Below the pieces are notes generated by a model, which saw only the letters and a list, made by a program, of their open reading frames with translations, had not been told where the DNA came from and made no database searches. A DNA stretch of 64,000 bases from Pinirhizobacter soli (GTDB lineage: Bacteria; Pseudomonadota; Gammaproteobacteria; Xanthomonadales; Rhodanobacteraceae), in assembly GCF_015905305.1 (NCBI RefSeq), contig NZ_JADZLQ010000001.1, positions 1,574,599-1,638,598 of the forward strand. Direction: 5' to 3'. Below, in pieces: positions 26,576-34,762 of the stretch. Position 1 is the stretch's first letter, and each line of letters opens with the position of its first letter. A program made the translations under genes and the position numbers.

Positions 26576-29500
26576 TCAGAAGTCGTAGCTAACGCTGAAG
26601 CGCGCGTAGCGTGCTTGTTCGCTGTAGGTCCAGGTGCCGTAGAGGTAGTTCGGCGTTTGGTTGCCGCCGGCCGTCTTGTTGGGATTCTCGAAGATCGGCT
26701 TCTGCTCGTTGAACACGTTGAACACGTTGGCTGCAAAGGCGAGCTTGTTGTCACCCCACGCCGGACGATAGGTCACGCCCAGATCCAGCGGGTGGATGGT
26801 CGGCAAGCTGCCATGGCTACCGGGGGGCGACGGCTGGCCATCACACCAGTGGTAGGCATTGCCGTAGCCCACGGGGTCGGTGTAGTTCGGACCATAGGCA
26901 CCCAGGCAGTTCTTCGGCTGGCCAGTCTGCACCACCAGGTTCGCCGACACCTGCCATTCGGGCGCGATCTGGTAGAAGCCGTAGAACTTCAGCACGTGTG
27001 TGTGATCGTTGTTCTGGCGACCGTTGGCATACTGCATGATCGTGCCGTTGTCCCAGTCTTCCGATGCCGAGCCACCCAGCTGCAGGAGGTCCGAACGCAC
27101 CTGGCCCTCGGTATTACCGTAGCTGCGCGAGAAGGTATAGCTGACCTTGCCGTACCAGGTGCCGTCGAACGGATGCTCCATGAAGGCGTCCAGGCCGTAG
27201 TAGCGGCGCTTGAGGGCCTGGAATCCCATCTCCCTGTTATTGAGAGTCACCTGCTGCGGATTGCCTGCAGTGTCGATCAGCACGAACGTATTGGCGCGAC
27301 CCGGGTTGATCAGGTAGCAGCTGTTGGTCGAGCCGACGTCGATACCCTGCGCAGTTGCCTTGGTGGTTACAAGGTTCACGTCGCAGAAGTCGTCGATGGC
27401 GTTGTTGAGCTTGCGGTAGGTGCCCTTCAGGCCCCAGACGTACTTGTCGCTCAGCTCTTTGGTGAAGCCCAGGATGTATTCATCCTGGTTCTCAGCGCCA
27501 ATGCCCTTGCCCGTGACCGTGCGCGGATCGGGCTGCTGGCCAAAGCTGTTGTTGGCCGACTGGGGCGGGCCGATCTGGGTAAGGCCTGTGGGCACGCCGG
27601 TGGGGTCGATGCCGCTATAGGTGAAGTAGGTCTGGGTGGCGACATAGCCGGCCGCAGCGCCCGTTGCCGGGTTGAGCGGCAGGGACAGGTAATAGCGGCC
27701 GGCGTTGCCGAACACCTTGAAGCTCGAATCGCCGTTCACATCCCAGCTGAAGCCCAGGCGTGGCGACCACTGCGGCTTGGTTTCGGTGATGAACGCATCG
27801 CCCGAGGGATTGAAGATGGTGAACTGGTCGTTACGGATACCCGCCTTGACCAGCCAGCGGTCGCTGACCTGCCAGCTGTCTTCCAGGTACTGCGCGCGCT
27901 GCGTTGAGCGAACGCTCACCGCGTTATTGGCGACATTGCGCGAGACGTAGTAGCCCGACTGGCCATTGGGGAAGCTGTTGAGCGGGGGCAGATTGCCAGC
28001 GGGCGGTGCCGACGGGTCGGACTGGACGCCGTAGTTCCACGTGTACCCCGGCCCCGTATCGACGGTACCGATGTCGTTTGCGCGCGAGTTCTGGTTATCG
28101 ATACCCGCGACGATCGTGTGATCGCCCCAGTGGTAGGTGACGTTGACGCGCAGGTTGTTCATCTCGTTGCCGCGCCCGGGATTGGCGAGGTTCAGGAGCT
28201 GGTTGTTCAGGCGCGGGACGCCTCCGTTGAGCGCCGGGTTTTGATTCTGGGAATTACCGATATAGGTGAGGTTTTCGTTGTAGGCGCCCGGGACATCGTA
28301 ATCGTGTGTCTTGTACTTGCCATACAAGGCATCGATGGTCAGGTCGTCGGTGATATAGCCGGTGTACTTGATGATGCCGAGGTTGCCGCCGGTCTTGGTG
28401 GTGTCGACCGGTCCCGTGGCCGCACCGCGCTGACGCGCCGTGTAATCGTAGGCATAGTACGTGCCCGAACCCTCGCGCTTGTCGGAGGCACCGGTCAGTT
28501 CAATGATGTTGCTGTCGGTGATGTTCCAGTCGACCTTGGCGTACCAGCGCGGGTTGTTGTACTGCTGGGTCTGCGCGGGATTGGTCGACCCGAGCGAATT
28601 GACCTGGCGCGTCTGGTCCCGCTCGTACTCACCGGCGATGAACAGATACAGCTTGTCCTTGATCAAGGGGCCGCCTGCGTAGGCGCTGACCGTCTCGACC
28701 CAGGAATTGTTCTCCGCGCGCGGAATATATATGGTGCCTGACGGAGGTTCCGCTGCCGGGTTGGGCGCGTAGAGGCCCGGCCAACCATTGTTGTAATAGA
28801 CGTTGCTCGCATTCGAGCGGGCGAACTCAGGCTCCCAAAGCACCTGGGCACCGAAATGCCATTCATTGGTACCGCGCTTGCCCACCTGGTTGATCACGCC
28901 GCCGTCCGAACGGCCGTACTGGGCGCTGTAGCCGCCCGTATAGACTTCCTGCTGGTCGATGGCGCCGTACGGCAGTGTGAGGCCACCCGCGCCGAACAGC
29001 GGATCGGTGGTGTTGAATCCGTTGATGTAGTAAGCGTTTTCCGTGGCGGACGAACCACCAAAGGAAACCAACTGCTTGCCGGTCGGACCGGTGAAGTTAC
29101 CCGTGTTGGTGGCGACACCCGGCGCGAGCTTGGCGATCGCCTCAGCATTGCGACCCAGCGGCAGCTTGGCCAGCTGCTCGGAAGTGATCACCGTGCGCGA
29201 GTCGACCGTGGTGACGTCGATCGCCGGAAGCGATGCGGCGCTTACCGTCACGGCACCGAGGTTCTGGGCGTTCTCCGCCGAGGCCGCAGCCGGGGCGTTG
29301 AAGGACACTTCCGCCGAACCGCCCACCGTGAGCTGGACGTTCTTGCGCGAGTCAACCGTTGCGCCATCGCGGCGCAGGGTCACCGTATAGGAGCCCACCG
29401 GGAGCTGCGAGGCGGTGTAGCGCCCCTTGGCATCGACGGAGATCTCGCGGCGCACGCCGCTGTTGCTTTCCAGCAGTACCGATTCGGTGCCGCCGACGGG

Positions 29501-29617
29501 TACTGAACCGTAGATCGTGCCTACGGTGGACTGAGCGAATACCCCGGACGTGGCTCCCATGCCCGCGAGCAGTGCCAGCGCAAGTACTTTCCTGCGCGTG
29601 TGGATCTTTGTGTTCAT
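26576..29617 (-). CDS. TonB-dependent outer membrane receptor with N-terminal carboxypeptidase-regulatory-like domain
   Basis: 1,013 aa from the ATG at MNTKIHTRRKVLALALLAG, which begins a Sec signal peptide ending VFAQ. A CarboxypepD_reg-like beta-sandwich (about 32-110), a plug domain (about 130-250, with LPLGRNAEAIAKLAPGV and YGRSDGGVINQVGKRGTNEW) and a large beta-barrel ending in the aromatic VSYDF follow. Oar-like receptors of this type take up oligomeric nutrients. It has its own terminator. Putative LacI half-site C lies 102 nt upstream, which suggests control with the mannoside cluster. Confidence 0.9.
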   Translation of the reverse strand: MNTKIHTRRKVLALALLAGMGATSGVFAQSTVGTIYGSVPVGGTESVLLESNSGVRREISVDAKGRYTASQLPVGSYTVTLRRDGATVDSRKNVQLTVGGSAEVSFNAPAAASAENAQNLGAVTVSAASLPAIDVTTVDSRTVITSEQLAKLPLGRNAEAIAKLAPGVATNTGNFTGPTGKQLVSFGGSSATENAYYINGFNTTDPLFGAGGLTLPYGAIDQQEVYTGGYSAQYGRSDGGVINQVGKRGTNEWHFGAQVLWEPEFARSNASNVYYNNGWPGLYAPNPAAEPPSGTIYIPRAENNSWVETVSAYAGGPLIKDKLYLFIAGEYERDQTRQVNSLGSTNPAQTQQYNNPRWYAKVDWNITDSNIIELTGASDKREGSGTYYAYDYTARQRGAATGPVDTTKTGGNLGIIKYTGYITDDLTIDALYGKYKTHDYDVPGAYNENLTYIGNSQNQNPALNGGVPRLNNQLLNLANPGRGNEMNNLRVNVTYHWGDHTIVAGIDNQNSRANDIGTVDTGPGYTWNYGVQSDPSAPPAGNLPPLNSFPNGQSGYYVSRNVANNAVSVRSTQRAQYLEDSWQVSDRWLVKAGIRNDQFTIFNPSGDAFITETKPQWSPRLGFSWDVNGDSSFKVFGNAGRYYLSLPLNPATGAAAGYVATQTYFTYSGIDPTGVPTGLTQIGPPQSANNSFGQQPDPRTVTGKGIGAENQDEYILGFTKELSDKYVWGLKGTYRKLNNAIDDFCDVNLVTTKATAQGIDVGSTNSCYLINPGRANTFVLIDTAGNPQQVTLNNREMGFQALKRRYYGLDAFMEHPFDGTWYGKVSYTFSRSYGNTEGQVRSDLLQLGGSASEDWDNGTIMQYANGRQNNDHTHVLKFYGFYQIAPEWQVSANLVVQTGQPKNCLGAYGPNYTDPVGYGNAYHWCDGQPSPPGSHGSLPTIHPLDLGVTYRPAWGDNKLAFAANVFNVFNEQKPIFENPNKTAGGNQTPNYLYGTWTYSEQARYARFSVSYDF

Positions 29618-29718
29618 GCCTGTGCCATCCCCATCATCGTGAGCGCCCCAGAACGGCAAGCCCTTGCACGCGGTCGTCCCTTCGCCCCGTGCGGCTGCCA
29701 AGAAAAAAGATTAGCCGA

Positions 29719-29734
29719 TTTATTTCGATCTAAA
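29719..29734. promoter_or_regulatory. Putative LacI-family operator, site C
   Basis: TTTATTTC|GATCTAAA is a CG-centred palindrome with 6 of 8 symmetric positions, 102 nt upstream of the receptor start. It is the most symmetric of the four sites. Confidence 0.45.
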
Positions 29735-29835
29735 TCGTGCTCAGCAGAGGTTTACACAAGTTACAAGCTCGTGTCCAGAGTGCTGCATGGCTGAGTCGGT
29801 GGATGTCTGGACGGCCAAATTACCGATCATTTTTG

Positions 29836-29847
29836 GCGTTGCAACGC
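29836..29847. promoter_or_regulatory. Perfect palindrome GCGTTGCAACGC
   Basis: A 12-bp perfect palindrome in the receptor/hydrolase intergenic region. It could be an operator for a second regulator; it has no T-run and is too short to be a terminator. Confidence 0.35.
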
Positions 29848-30021
29848 GGCAAATGTATTGATTTGTTAAGCAAATTCTTTCGAATCTGGCAACTTATGCA
29901 TTGCTGCGATGCAACATCGATTAATCATGGAATCGACCGAAATTCGGCCAGGATTACACCGCCCCTTCACCGACCGACTGCTTTTGCGAATGGCCGGGAC
30001 ACGGTCATTTCACCCCGGATT

Positions 30022-30037
30022 CATGCATCGATCTAAA
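30022..30037. promoter_or_regulatory. Putative LacI-family operator, site D (half-site)
   Basis: CATGCATC|GATCTAAA has a perfect right half-site but only 4 of 8 symmetric positions. It lies 80 nt upstream of the hydrolase start. Confidence 0.35.
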
Positions 30038-30116
30038 CGCCGGGCCATCCTCAGATTTTCCGGCCGATCCGAAGGTGTACTGTTCCCTGTGCGGCAGGGC
30101 CTTACGGAGAACAGTC

Positions 30117-31166
30117 ATGCCCGATCACGTCGATCACCAGCGGCGAACGGTCCTCGGGGCGGCAGCCCTGGGGATGGCGGCGGCAAACCTCGGCTGGACA
30201 TCCATCGCCCGGGGGCAACCGGGCAATGCGTCAGCCGGCCCGGAAAAAAAGTTGGCCGGCGCCCACACATCTTTTGACAGACTGAAACATGTCCAGGCGG
30301 GCGTCCTTGACGTGTCCTACGCCGAAGAAGGCCCCATGGACGGCACGCCGGTACTGCTGCTGCACGGCTGGCCCTACGACATCCACAGCTACGTCGACGT
30401 CGCTCCCATCCTGGCGAAAGCCGGGTATCGGGTGATCGTTCCTTCGCTGCGAGGCTACGGCCAGACCCGCTTTCTTTCACCGGACACGCTACGCAACGGC
30501 CAGCAGGCAGCGCTTGCCACCGATGGACTGGCCCTGCTGGATGCCCTGAAAATCAAAAAAGCCGTGATCGCCGGCTACGACTGGGGCGCCCGCACCGCCG
30601 ACATCATGGCCGCGCTCTGGCCGGAGCGATGCAAGGCACTGGTTTCGGTAAGCGGCTACCTGATCGGCAGCCAGGAACTCAACAAGGCACCGCTGCCACC
30701 GAAGGCCGAGCTGCAGTGGTGGTACCAGTTCTACTTTGCCACCGATCGCGGCGAAGCGGGCTACGCGAAGTACACGCACGACTTCGCCCGGCTGATCTGG
30801 CAGCTGGCATCGCCCAAGTGGACGTTTGACGACGCCACCTTCAACCGCTCCGCGGCCTCCCTGGACAACCCCGACCACGTGGCCGTGTCGATCCACAACT
30901 ATCGGTGGCGGCTGGGCCTGGCCAAGGGCGAGCCGAAGTTCGACGAGCTGGAAAAAAAGCTGGCCGCCCTTCCCTCCATCGGCGTGCCGACCATCACCAT
31001 GGAAGGCGACGCCAACGGCGCACCGCATCCGGAACCCGCCAGCTACGCCAAGCGTTTCACCGGCAGGTACGAGCATCGACTGATCACCGGCGGCATCGGC
31101 CACAACCTGCCTCAGGAGGCGCCGGAGGCGTTTGCCAAGGCGGTGATGGACGTGGATCGGTCCTGA
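30117..31166 (+). CDS. Tat-exported alpha/beta hydrolase, epoxide hydrolase/dehalogenase-like
   Basis: 349 aa from the ATG at 30117, preceded by GGAGA. The N-terminus has a twin-arginine signal (HQRRTVLGAAALGMAAANLG). The alpha/beta-hydrolase core shows the oxyanion motif HGWP, the nucleophile elbow AGYDWGA, in which the nucleophile is Asp as in epoxide hydrolases and haloalkane dehalogenases, and a C-terminal catalytic His in GIGHNLPQEAP. The product is probably periplasmic. The substrate is unknown. It is divergent from the TonB receptor. Confidence 0.8.
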   Translation: MPDHVDHQRRTVLGAAALGMAAANLGWTSIARGQPGNASAGPEKKLAGAHTSFDRLKHVQAGVLDVSYAEEGPMDGTPVLLLHGWPYDIHSYVDVAPILAKAGYRVIVPSLRGYGQTRFLSPDTLRNGQQAALATDGLALLDALKIKKAVIAGYDWGARTADIMAALWPERCKALVSVSGYLIGSQELNKAPLPPKAELQWWYQFYFATDRGEAGYAKYTHDFARLIWQLASPKWTFDDATFNRSAASLDNPDHVAVSIHNYRWRLGLAKGEPKFDELEKKLAALPSIGVPTITMEGDANGAPHPEPASYAKRFTGRYEHRLITGGIGHNLPQEAPEAFAKAVMDVDRS

Positions 31167-31208
31167 GACAACGAGTGCCGTATTTTTGTTCAAAATCGAA
31201 TAAAAATC

Positions 31209-31237
31209 TTGACACCTTTCTTCTCCGAGAATATTGT
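31209..31237 (+). promoter_or_regulatory. Sigma-70 promoter of the ThDP-enzyme/SSADH operon
   Basis: A perfect -35 TTGACA (31209-31214), a 17-nt spacer and -10 TATTGT (31232-31237), about 105 nt upstream of the first ATG. The -10 overlaps the TetR-type operator. Confidence 0.7.
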
Positions 31238-31254
31238 ACGGACCGGTACAAAAT
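31228..31254. promoter_or_regulatory. Putative TetR operator, site 1
   Basis: On the minus strand the core reads TTGTACCGGTCCGTACAA, with perfect TTGTAC/GTACAA arms. A 27-nt stretch matches site 2 (35794-35820) at 24 positions. It overlaps the -10 of the operon promoter, as expected for repression. Confidence 0.75.
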
Positions 31255-31342
31255 ATCTGTCTCGCCAGGGCAGTCACGGACACCACCGAAGAGTAGTGTC
31301 CACGGTTCCGGTGGGCCCGATGCGCCGGATAAGGAGTCAGCC

Positions 31343-31591
31343 ATGATCTCAGCCGTTTTCCTCGTCGCACCCCATGTCGTGGCGATCGAGCGCGTGGAAG
31401 AAGCGCCGGAATTCCTCGACCGCGAAGGCGTCACCTTTTCCCTTCGCGGCGGCCCCCGGCAACCCAGGCCCACCGACCGCGTTTGGGATTGCATCGCGGT
31501 GTACGCCCCGGATGAGCTGTCCGAAGAGGAATTCCAGCATCTGTACGAGGCCAACAAGCCCACGGTTCCCGAGTTGAACCTGCACTACTGA
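31343..31591 (+). CDS. 82-aa protein of unknown function, first gene of the TetR-controlled operon
   Basis: Start fixed by AAGGAG 7 nt before the ATG; codon use is like the neighbours. The protein opens MISAVFLVAPHVVAIERVEE and ends with an acidic amphipathic helix followed by TVPELNLHY. It has no Cys, signal peptide or membrane helix. I recognise no family. It is 38 nt upstream of the ThDP-enzyme start in the same operon, so it could be an accessory or regulatory subunit, but nothing in the sequence proves this. Confidence 0.8.
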   Translation: MISAVFLVAPHVVAIERVEEAPEFLDREGVTFSLRGGPRQPRPTDRVWDCIAVYAPDELSEEEFQHLYEANKPTVPELNLHY

Positions 31592-31629
31592 GTGCAGCGA
31601 ACCGATCACGTCCATTGAAGGTAGCCGCC

Positions 31630-33282
31630 ATGGCAAAAGGCTCAGACTTACTGGTTGCGGCGCTCGAGAACGAGGGCGTCAAGCGGATCTACGGCATTCC
31701 CGGTGAAGAGAACCTGGACTTCGTCGAGTCGTTGCGCTCGTCGAAGATCGAGCTGGTGCTCACCCGCCATGAACAGGCCGCGGCGTTCATGGCCGCCACC
31801 GAAGGCCGGCTTACTGGACATCCAGGCGTGTGCCTGTCCACTCTTGGGCCCGGTGCGCTGAACTTCACCACCGGCGCCGCCTATGCGCACCTGGGCGCCA
31901 TGCCGATGCTGATCATCACCGGGCAAAAGGCGATCAAGAGCGCGCGGCAAGCCCGGTTCCAGATCGTCGATGTCGTGGCGGCGATGCGCCCGTTGACGAA
32001 GATGACGCGCCAGATTGTCTCGGCGGCGTCGATCCCTACCCTGGTGCGTGATGCATTTCGCATCGCCACCGAGGAACGACCGGGGCCCGTGCATCTGGAA
32101 CTGCCTGAAGACATCGCGGTGGAAGAAGCCGACGCGCCACTGGTACCCGTACACCCCGTCGACAACCCCGTGGCAGGACCGCTGGCGCTGGAACGCGCGG
32201 CCGAGATGATCGCGAAGGCCACCTGCCCCATCATCATGGTGGGAGCTGCTGGCAACCGACCACGGCTCGTGGAACCGCTCTCGGATTTCGTGCGTCGGTT
32301 GCAGGTGCCGTTCTTCAACACGCAGATGGGCAAGGGCGCCGTCACCGGCGGATCGAACCTGTACCTGGGTACCGCTGCACTTTCCGAGCGCGACTACATC
32401 CATGCTGCGATCAAGCGCGCGGACCTGGTGATCGCAATCGGCCACGATACGGTGGAGAAACCGCCGTTCCTGATGGGCGGCATCACCGGTGGCCCCAAGG
32501 TCATCCACATCGGCTACCAGCCCGCCCAAGTAGAGCAGGTGTTCTACCCCGACGCCGAACTCATTGGTGACATCGGTGCCAATGTCACCGCGCTGGCCGA
32601 CCGTCTTGCAGGGCAGGTGAAGGTCGATCCCAAGATGCTCGATCTGCGCAAGAGCATCCTGGAGCACCTCAATGAAGGGGGTGAAAACCCTGCGTTCCCG
32701 GTGTTGCCACAGCGCATCGTGCGTGATGTCCGCAAGGCGATGCCCGACGACGGCATCGTCTGCCTGGACAACGGCATGTACAAGATCTGGTTCGCGCGGG
32801 GATACCGCACGCACGTGGCCAATACCCTGCTGCTGGACAATGCGCTGGCCACCATGGGCGCGGGCCTTCCTTCGGCCATCGCGGCAAAGGTGCTTTATCC
32901 GCATCGACGCGTGATGGCGGTCTGCGGAGACGGCGGCTTCATGATGAACAGCCAGGAGCTGGAGACAGCCGTGCGGCTGGGCCTTGACCTGGTGGTGCTT
33001 ATCATCGAGGACAGTGCCTACGGCATGATCCGCTGGAAGCAGGCCGTGGATGGCTTCCCGGACTTCGGCATGGATTTTTCCAATCCCGACTTCGAGCTCT
33101 ATGCCAAGGCTTATGGTGCGCAAGGCCACCGCATCAAGTCGACCGAAGCATTTTTGCCGACGCTTCAGGCAGCGCTCGACGCCGGCGGCGTGCACCTGAT
33201 CACGGTACCGGTGGACTATCGCGAAAACACGCGCGTGTTCATCGAGGAATTGGGCAACCTCCCGGGTGACATCGAATCATGA
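31630..33282 (+). CDS. ThDP-dependent acetolactate-synthase-like enzyme, possible 2-oxoacid decarboxylase
   Basis: 550 aa from ATG 31630. The cofactor-activating Glu48 is in TRHEQAAAFMA; STLGPGALNFTTGAAYAH and EERPGPVHLELPED are typical of the ALS/IlvB family. The ThDP motif starts GDGG at 433-436; at the end of the motif the text is IIEDSAYGMIRWKQ, so the usual metal-liganding Asn is Glu460. No small regulatory subunit gene is present. Its stop overlaps a succinate-semialdehyde-dehydrogenase-type gene (ATGA). That pairing recalls the cyanobacterial 2-oxoglutarate decarboxylase/SSADH bypass. Acetolactate synthesis remains the alternative. Confidence 0.85.
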   Translation: MAKGSDLLVAALENEGVKRIYGIPGEENLDFVESLRSSKIELVLTRHEQAAAFMAATEGRLTGHPGVCLSTLGPGALNFTTGAAYAHLGAMPMLIITGQKAIKSARQARFQIVDVVAAMRPLTKMTRQIVSAASIPTLVRDAFRIATEERPGPVHLELPEDIAVEEADAPLVPVHPVDNPVAGPLALERAAEMIAKATCPIIMVGAAGNRPRLVEPLSDFVRRLQVPFFNTQMGKGAVTGGSNLYLGTAALSERDYIHAAIKRADLVIAIGHDTVEKPPFLMGGITGGPKVIHIGYQPAQVEQVFYPDAELIGDIGANVTALADRLAGQVKVDPKMLDLRKSILEHLNEGGENPAFPVLPQRIVRDVRKAMPDDGIVCLDNGMYKIWFARGYRTHVANTLLLDNALATMGAGLPSAIAAKVLYPHRRVMAVCGDGGFMMNSQELETAVRLGLDLVVLIIEDSAYGMIRWKQAVDGFPDFGMDFSNPDFELYAKAYGAQGHRIKSTEAFLPTLQAALDAGGVHLITVPVDYRENTRVFIEELGNLPGDIES

Positions 33283-34760
33283 ACTCACGACTTTCCCTGC
33301 AAAACCCGGCCCTTCTTGCACAGGCCAACTACATCGGCGGTCGCTGGATAGCGGCAGGCCCGACAGGCACGGAAGTGACCGATCCCTCCACGGGCGAAGT
33401 CATCGGCAAGGTACCCAACGCCGGTGCCACAGAAGCGCGTGCCGCCATCGATGCCGCGCATGAAGCCTTTCCTGCCTGGCGCGGCATAACGGCGAGCGAA
33501 CGCGCCGTGCTCTTGCGCCGCCTGGCCTCCCTGATCACCGAAAACACCGAAGACCTGGCGCGCATTCTCACCCGCGAACAGGGCAAGTCGCTGCGCGAAG
33601 CCCGTGGCGAAGTCAGCATGTCGGCGGCCTACGTCCTGTGGTTCGCCGAAGAAGGACGCCGGACGTATGGCGACATCATTCCCTCGCCGTGGAAGGATCA
33701 TCAGATCCTGGTAACCAGGGAACCGGTGGGCGTAGTGGCAGCGATCACGCCGTGGAACTTCCCCTCGTCGATGATCGCCCGCAAGCTGGGGCCGGCGCTG
33801 GCTGCCGGATGCACCATGGTCATCAAGCCTGCACCGCAAACGCCTTTATCGGCGCTTGCCTGGGGCGTGCTGTGCGAAGAGGCGGGCATCCCTGCCGGCG
33901 TGGTCAATATCATCACCGGCGATGCCGTTGCCATCGGCGGCGAGCTCACCGGCAACGCGAAGATCAAGAAGATCACCTTTACCGGCTCCACGGCCGTCGG
34001 CAAGCTCCTGCTCGCCCAGGCTGCCCGCACCGTCAAGAAAGTATCGATGGAACTGGGCGGCAACGCGCCCTTCATCGTCTTCGACGATGCGGACCTGGAA
34101 AGCGCGGTGCACGGCGCCGTGGCTTCCAAATACCGTAACTCCGGCCAGACCTGTGTCTGCACCAATCGATTCCTGGTACAGGACGGCATCTACGATGCGT
34201 TCGCCAGGCGGCTGGCCGAAGTGGTCGGCGAGCTGAAGGTGGGTGATGGTTTCGAGGCGGACGTCGACAACGGCCCGCTGATCGATGCCGCCGCCATCAG
34301 CAAGGTCGAGGAACACCTGCGTGATGCATCGTCCAAGGGCGCGAAGGTGATTGCTGGCGGGAAGCGCCATGCATTGGGTGGCACGTTCTTCGAACCCACG
34401 GTGTTGACCGACGTGACCCCGGATATGGCGGTGGCGAGCGAGGAGACATTCGGACCGCTTGCGCCGCTTTTTCGATTCAAGGACGAATCCGAGGCCATCC
34501 AGATCGCCAACAACACCGAATTCGGCCTTGCCAGCTATTTCTACACGCAGGACCTGGGTCGAATCTTCCGCGTGTCATCCGCGCTCGAATACGGCATGGT
34601 CGGCATCAACGAAGGATTGATCACTACCGAAGTCGCGCCGTTTGGCGGCGTGAAGCAATCAGGTCTTGGCCGCGAAGGTTCCTATCAGGGCATCGAGGAC
34701 TATCTCGACACCAAGTACCTTTGCATTGGCGGGCTGGGGAGAAAACCGCAAGCGTCCTGA
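33279..34760 (+). CDS. NAD(P)-dependent aldehyde dehydrogenase, succinate-semialdehyde dehydrogenase type
   Basis: 493 aa. Features in order: PWNFPSSMIARKLGPALAAG (cofactor and substrate lining), FTGSTAVGK, MELGGNAPFIVF with the general-base Glu, and SGQTCVCTNRF with the catalytic Cys292 followed by the redox-switch-type second Cys two residues later, as in GabD. It oxidises an aldehyde to the acid; GabD-like sequence suggests succinate semialdehyde to succinate. Translationally coupled to the ThDP enzyme and convergent with the aldo/keto reductase, stops 2 nt apart. Confidence 0.9.
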   Translation: MNSRLSLQNPALLAQANYIGGRWIAAGPTGTEVTDPSTGEVIGKVPNAGATEARAAIDAAHEAFPAWRGITASERAVLLRRLASLITENTEDLARILTREQGKSLREARGEVSMSAAYVLWFAEEGRRTYGDIIPSPWKDHQILVTREPVGVVAAITPWNFPSSMIARKLGPALAAGCTMVIKPAPQTPLSALAWGVLCEEAGIPAGVVNIITGDAVAIGGELTGNAKIKKITFTGSTAVGKLLLAQAARTVKKVSMELGGNAPFIVFDDADLESAVHGAVASKYRNSGQTCVCTNRFLVQDGIYDAFARRLAEVVGELKVGDGFEADVDNGPLIDAAAISKVEEHLRDASSKGAKVIAGGKRHALGGTFFEPTVLTDVTPDMAVASEETFGPLAPLFRFKDESEAIQIANNTEFGLASYFYTQDLGRIFRVSSALEYGMVGINEGLITTEVAPFGGVKQSGLGREGSYQGIEDYLDTKYLCIGGLGRKPQAS

Positions 34761-34762
34761 CG

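Larger units (their letters stand above)
29618..30116. promoter_or_regulatory. 499-nt AT-rich divergent regulatory region between the receptor and hydrolase genes
   Basis: No coding potential seen. It is markedly more AT-rich than the surroundings (especially 29720-29960). It holds two copies of the half-site CGATCTAAA (sites C and D), a perfect 12-bp palindrome at 29836 and an imperfect inverted repeat TGCATTGC-T-GCGATGCA at 29897-29913. Confidence 0.6.

Noticed and set aside
31648-33195. Minus-strand open frame of 515 codons opposite the ThDP enzyme
   Set aside because: Antisense shadow; no family motif.
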